Positions 54,201-60,200 of a stretch of DNA of 64,000 bases are shown here, piece after piece. Every line of letters begins with the position of its first letter. Within the stretch, counting starts at the first letter, position 1. The translations under genes were made by a program, and so were the position numbers. The stretch is from Bimastos eiseni (taxonomy: Eukaryota; Annelida; Clitellata; Crassiclitellata; Lumbricidae), in assembly GCA_959347315.1 (NCBI GenBank), contig OY365817.1:6073731-6137730 (forward strand). The letters run 5' to 3'. The notes beneath the pieces were generated by a model. That model worked only from the letters and a program-made list of their open reading frames with translations. It was not told the DNA's origin and made no database searches.

Positions 54201-57200
54201 GCTGCAAATGTTGTTTTTCTCTTGAGTTTTCACTTAGTTTGATGCATGTTTTTTTTATTATTTAGGTACAATGGTTGTTGTAAGACTTGATGACCAGCCT
54301 CAGCTTTGCAAGACAGATGAGGTTGGTGAACTCTGCCTCAGTGCAACCTACTGTGGTATTGGTTACTGGGGCCTGGCAGGTGTCTCAAACAGTACCTTTA
54401 AGGTGAGAAGATGCTTAAACAACTCTGAAATTCAACTTTGCTTTTTCTCAATGTCTGCTCACGATGTAGAATGTATTTATTGAAGAATGTGTTGAACATT
54501 TAATTTTGCTCAAACCTTGGGACTGTCTTGAACCTATGCACTTTTAGCCAAATTGACATGACGTTCACAACATGTACTGTGTAAATGCTAAATGGCTAAA
54601 AGTGTTGGTACATGTATTTTATAACAGAGATTGAGCCTACATACTAAAATAAACCTGCTCACAGGGACCACAGTGCAGCGGTCGAACTCCCCTAGATGGG
54701 AAGAGTGTTTTGAGTTGCCTAAAAGTGCCGATGCTATTAAGCATCATTGACAGAATTATGCGCATATATGCCGCTGCTCTCTTCACTCAGATGCCCATCC
54801 AGCGTCCCTTGTTCCTTGGTCACGGACTGTTATTAGGCAGTGATACTTTGACTTCAATTTATGCATTTTGTTGTGAGGTTTTTCTGTTGCAATGGTGGTC
54901 TGCAATGTAACGCATAAGCAACAGAATTATGCTTTCATCTTCTTTTTTTTCTGTCTTCATTATTACTAAAATGCCAATTGAGTAAAGAGCTATTTTAGTT
55001 TGATAGTAAAGTTTTTCCAAAACAGATGAATTCCCATCAGTATTTTCATCACTTATTAGTTAATTCATATGTAGGGCAATACAATTAAACATTTTATAAT
55101 GTCCTTTAAATGTAGAAGGTTGAAAAGGCATTTTTGAAGAGGTGGTTAATGAATTTCTGTCAAAACTTGTGTGGAGTGCATTGCCCTTTATGATAAGAGT
55201 AGGTCTATATAATTGAGTGTTTGTGGGTTCATGCATGCTCAGTGCACTTCTAGCAAATGCCCTGGACAAGATGTTTGCACATTGCACACTTTAATACTCT
55301 TATATAAGATTTTTTCTTACATAGAAGAGCTGAAATGCATCACTTGAAAAGCAATAATGTGCAGGGCTTGTATGAGATTCTTTATTTTGCCTTTCCTTAC
55401 ACATATACATGGCAAAATGGTTATCTGTTTAGAAACTGATCTTCTAAGACAATATGCATACGTTTTGTAGCTGCAAAAATAGTAAGTTTGAGTTGTCATT
55501 TGTACTTTGCAGGTGAATCCTTCGCACAGTGATGGAAGGGCACTTGGTGAAAATGTTTTTGTTCGAACAGGGCTTCTTGGATTCTTGGGTCCAGTTAGTA
55601 TAATCATTTTTTTCCTGCATTGTCAAGTGAAAACAGGCTTTAATGTTGTTAGACGTCGTCCACAAAATTCTTTTTGTCCTCTCCCCAAACTAGTATGGTG
55701 TGTCAGTATTAGATCTATAAATGAAAATTGTTTTGAAAAAGATGAGGGGAGATTGACAAAAGCATTGAGATTTTCAGATGACCAGGCAGTGAGGGCCTAC
55801 AGTAAATAATGAATCACTAAACAAGATCTCAACAGAGTAAGATATGAAAATATATATAAATATGACAATGACGACGAGGTTATCGTCACCACACTTCAAT
55901 CGTTGACTTAATTATGTGTTTCTTCAGATTCTAGAAAGGAAACAACAGTATAAAGTACTATAGATGTCCAGAAAGGAACTGGTACAAGTCAGAAAATTCT
56001 GTTACCTAGAATGTATGATCCCAATTGATGCAAAGTGCCATGCAGATATAAGAAGACGAGTAGCTATGGAAATAATTCCTTTTATAAAGTAAGTCAGAAA
56101 GTATATTCTTTATTGCCGCCTGCATACGTGCCACGGGTACACGAGAAGAAACATAAAAACATATTTTTATTTATATAGATGAAATTAATTAGAGGATGGC
56201 TAAGTAAGAATCTGGAGAAACGAATGGAGATTGAATTGTGGTGCCATACGGATTGGAAACATGAATAATGAGAAAGGAAGATATCAAACGACTGGAGGAT
56301 TTCAAGATATAGGTATGGCAAAGGATTCAAAGGAGAGTCAGCTCGATAGAACTTAGGACAAATGGTGAATGAAAAAAGATCCCTGAGAGGAATAATTACA
56401 AGGTGACAGAGAAAATGGTTGGGATACATAATGAGGGATGGCTCCCTCTTAAGAACTATAATTGAGGGGAGAATGATGTTGCACTCCTTACTCCTTGCAG
56501 TTACAGTGATGCAGAAATATCGAAATATGTTAAGTAATTATAAGCATGCTCCATTTTTTAAATATCATACATCTAGTGTGCTGCTGGCATAAGATCAGAT
56601 CAATGATAACTGTGCTTTTACAATTGTAAATTTGCCATTGGGATTCTTAGATAAGCTGTCACTCAATAAGTAAAACTGTTGAAACCAACTTTTCCTATTT
56701 TTAGTTTGAAGAATTTGCAACTTCTGTAATACATTTCGTGATATTTCGTTATTTTGCCTGTGCTTGCTATTATATTATTATTACATTGTAATGATATGCA
56801 TTCTAATTTACATATTATTGATGTATGAACTGTATTTCTGTCTAGGGTGGGCTTATCTTTGTATGTGGCAGTAAAGAAGGTCTGATGGAAGTGAGTGGTC
56901 GCAGGCACAATACGGATGATATCATAGCCACAGTCCTCGCTGTGGAGCCTATTAAGTTTGTGTATCGTGGAAGGTAGGTTGCCAACTTCTGCTTCCATCT
57001 CATTTAAACTGTATTTCATCTATAATATGCAATGTTCATATAAATTACAGGCTAACTTTACTTGGAATTTATTTTAACCCTTTACCTGTTTATTAAAAAA
57101 ATTTGAGTCCTGCCTGTACCGTTCAATTATTTTTGCCTAAACATGCTGTTTCATGTCTGAGCATAACTCATTGGTTTTAACTAAAAAATTAAAATGCAAA

Positions 57201-60200
57201 GATGTTTGTTGTTGTTATTTGTATGTGACACTTTTCTATGACCATAACGGTAAAGAAATGTACATGGAAATAAGTGATAAGTAATGTTTCTCTGTGTGAT
57301 AGACCTCCAAGTATAGATAGCACTGTGCAAAATGGAACATTGGAGTCTGATAACCTTGAAGACAGAAGTATTGCAGCCCATGCATTAGTGTCTCTGATGA
57401 CATTTGAAACCAAATCTTCCACAAAGAAGAGACTACTTCTGACACTAACAGAGACTTTATACACTGTCCATAGATTTCCATCTAACGCGGAATTGTTAGA
57501 CGAGTTCACTGAGAATTATGTAATCATAAGGTGCCAATTTTTCGCCATTAGGGTCACAGTCTAACTTGGACGCTGTCATAACACCTTCATCTGAGTCTAA
57601 AAGGCTGTATTCTGTAGGCTATCCTATAGTCAAAGCTCTGAAAATTTCGATTCATCTAACGAATCGTTGTCTAAAATGCGTTGAAGAACAAAGTTCACAT
57701 CACACGTCTGAAAGTTGCTTTTCTTAACTGCACTATGCATCCTCAGTGTCACAAATAATCCCACATTTGAATCAAAAATACCTATAGAATATCACGCAAA
57801 CGCATGAGAGACGCCATTTTTTTACATAGTTAATCTAACTGATAGATAAATACCATAGACTAATTATATAAAGCAAGATAATTCGTTGCAAACTGGTAGG
57901 ACTATCATTGGCGAATATGTTCGTGGCAAATGCTGGGGAATGGTTAGCAGCGGGTGAATATATTCGGGGTAAACAGCTAAAAGGTTAATTGTATTTTCTG
58001 TTCTGCCTGATTTCATGCTTATGATAGCATCTTACAGGCTAGGCACCTTTTGCTGATTACAAGGGATTGCAAACGTATTGGGTTTTTTCAATTTATTTCG
58101 TTAACTACCCATATGTTTCAAAGTAAAATGAGGGAAATAATCTATTTGGACACAACATCCTTGTGCGGCTATTCAATTAGCACGTATTCCATTTGAATTG
58201 TGGTTTATCTTGCTAATCAGAGAACATGGATCGGTAGGATAGATCAGAGGAGGTGGATCGGTAGGATAGATCAGAGGAGGTGGATCGGTAGGATAGATCA
58301 GAGGAGGTGGATCGGTAGGATAGATCAGAGGATGTGGATCGATAGGATAGATCATAGGATGTGGATCTGTAGGACAGATCAGAGGATGTGGATCGGTAGG
58401 ATACATCAGAGGATGTGGATCGATAGGATAGATCAGAGGATGTGGATCTGTAGGACAGATCAGAGGATGTGGATCTGTAGGATAGATCAGAGGACATGGA
58501 TCGATAGGATAGATCATAGGATGTGGATCTGTAGGACAGATCAGAGGATGTGGATCGGTAGGATAGATCAGAGGATGTAGATCGGTAGGATAGATCAGAG
58601 GATGTGGATCGGTAGGATGGATCAGAGGATGTGGATCGGTAGGATAGATCAGAAGATGTGGATCTGTTGGATAGATCAGAGGATGTGGATCTGTAGGATA
58701 GATCAGAGGATGTGGATCTCTAGGATAGATCAGAGGATGTGGATCTGTAGGACAGATCAGAGGACATGGATCGATAGGATAGATCATAGGATGTGGATCT
58801 GTAGGATAGATCAGAGGTTGTGGATCTGTAGGATAGATCAGAGGATGTGGATCTGTAGGACAGATCAGAGGACATGGATCAATAGGATAGATCATAGGAT
58901 GTGGATCTGTAGGATAGATCAGAGGATGTGGATCGATAGGATAGATCAGAGGATGTGGATCTCTAGGATAGATCAGAGGATGTGGATCGATAGGATAGAT
59001 CAGAGGATGTGGATCGATAGGATAGATCAGAGGATGTGGATCTGTAGGATAGATCAGAGGAGGTGGATCGGTAGGATAGATCAGAGGAGGTGGATCTGTA
59101 GGATAGATCAGAGGATGTGGATATATAGGATAGATCAGAGGATGTGGATATATAGGATAGATCAGAGGATGTGGATCTGTAGGATAGATCAGAGGATGTG
59201 GATCTGTAGGATAGATCAGAGGATGTGGATCTGTAGGATAGATCAGAGGATGTGGATCTGTAGGATAGATCAGAGGATGTGGATCGATAGGATAGATCAT
59301 AGGATGTGGATCGATAGGATAGATCAGAGGATGTGGATCTCTAGGATAGATCAGAGGATGTGGATCGATAGGATAGATCAGAGGATGTGGATATATAGGA
59401 TAGATCAGAGGATGTGGATCGATAGGATAGATCAGAGGATGTGGATCTGTAGGACAGATCAGAGGATGTGGATATATAGAATAGATCAGAGGATGTGGAT
59501 CTGTAGGATAGATCAGAGGATGTGGATCGATAGGATAGATCAGAGGATGTGGATCGATAGGGTAGATCAGAGGATGTGGATCTGTAGGATAGATCAGAGG
59601 ATGTGGATCTGTAGGATAGATCAGAGGATGTGGATCTGTAGGATAGATCAGAGGATGTGGATCGGTCATCTTCTCTAATGGATTATGATTTTCACTGCAA
59701 GTTTGAGTTCACTTGTTGTGACCCTTGATTGATGATGTTCAGTACATTATAACAGCAGGACTAGATTTATTTATTTACTCTTTATTTATTTGGAGCACTC
59801 AGTGAGGTGTCGTTGTTCACCAAATCCATGATGGAATCAGACAAGACGAGATCTGATAAAATCAGTGAATCATGACTCACTGTGATTTAAATGATGATTG
59901 CAAGTTAGCTGCTGTGGTAGAAAATTACATGGAACACAAAAGCTGGAAGTATGTACTCCTACAATTGCCTTGAGCTGAGGTTCCAGCAATAAGCCATTGT
60001 CAGAAATATGCATCAATCTAGGAGGGCAATAAATAGTTTTCAAATATGACAGAAGACTGGTATTCTGTGCCTGAATGGTAATGCATGCAAACTTAAACTT
60101 AATATCTCGTTCGAAGCGAGGCATCTAAGTTCACACAGGTGAACCAATGCATTTTATGAAAGGAAGAAGACGTCACAGCCGTAGAATGATCGTTTTGAAC

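Noticed and set aside
57274..57564. Plus-strand 96-residue gene between DIP2 exons R and S
   Set aside because: It lies inside a TTAA-flanked piggyBac-like element, overlaps three minus-strand frames and shows no recognisable domain.
58602..59678. Plus-strand MWICRIDQR repeat protein
   Set aside because: A by-product of the 27-bp satellite; the opposite strand is open even longer, and no splice or start context stands out.
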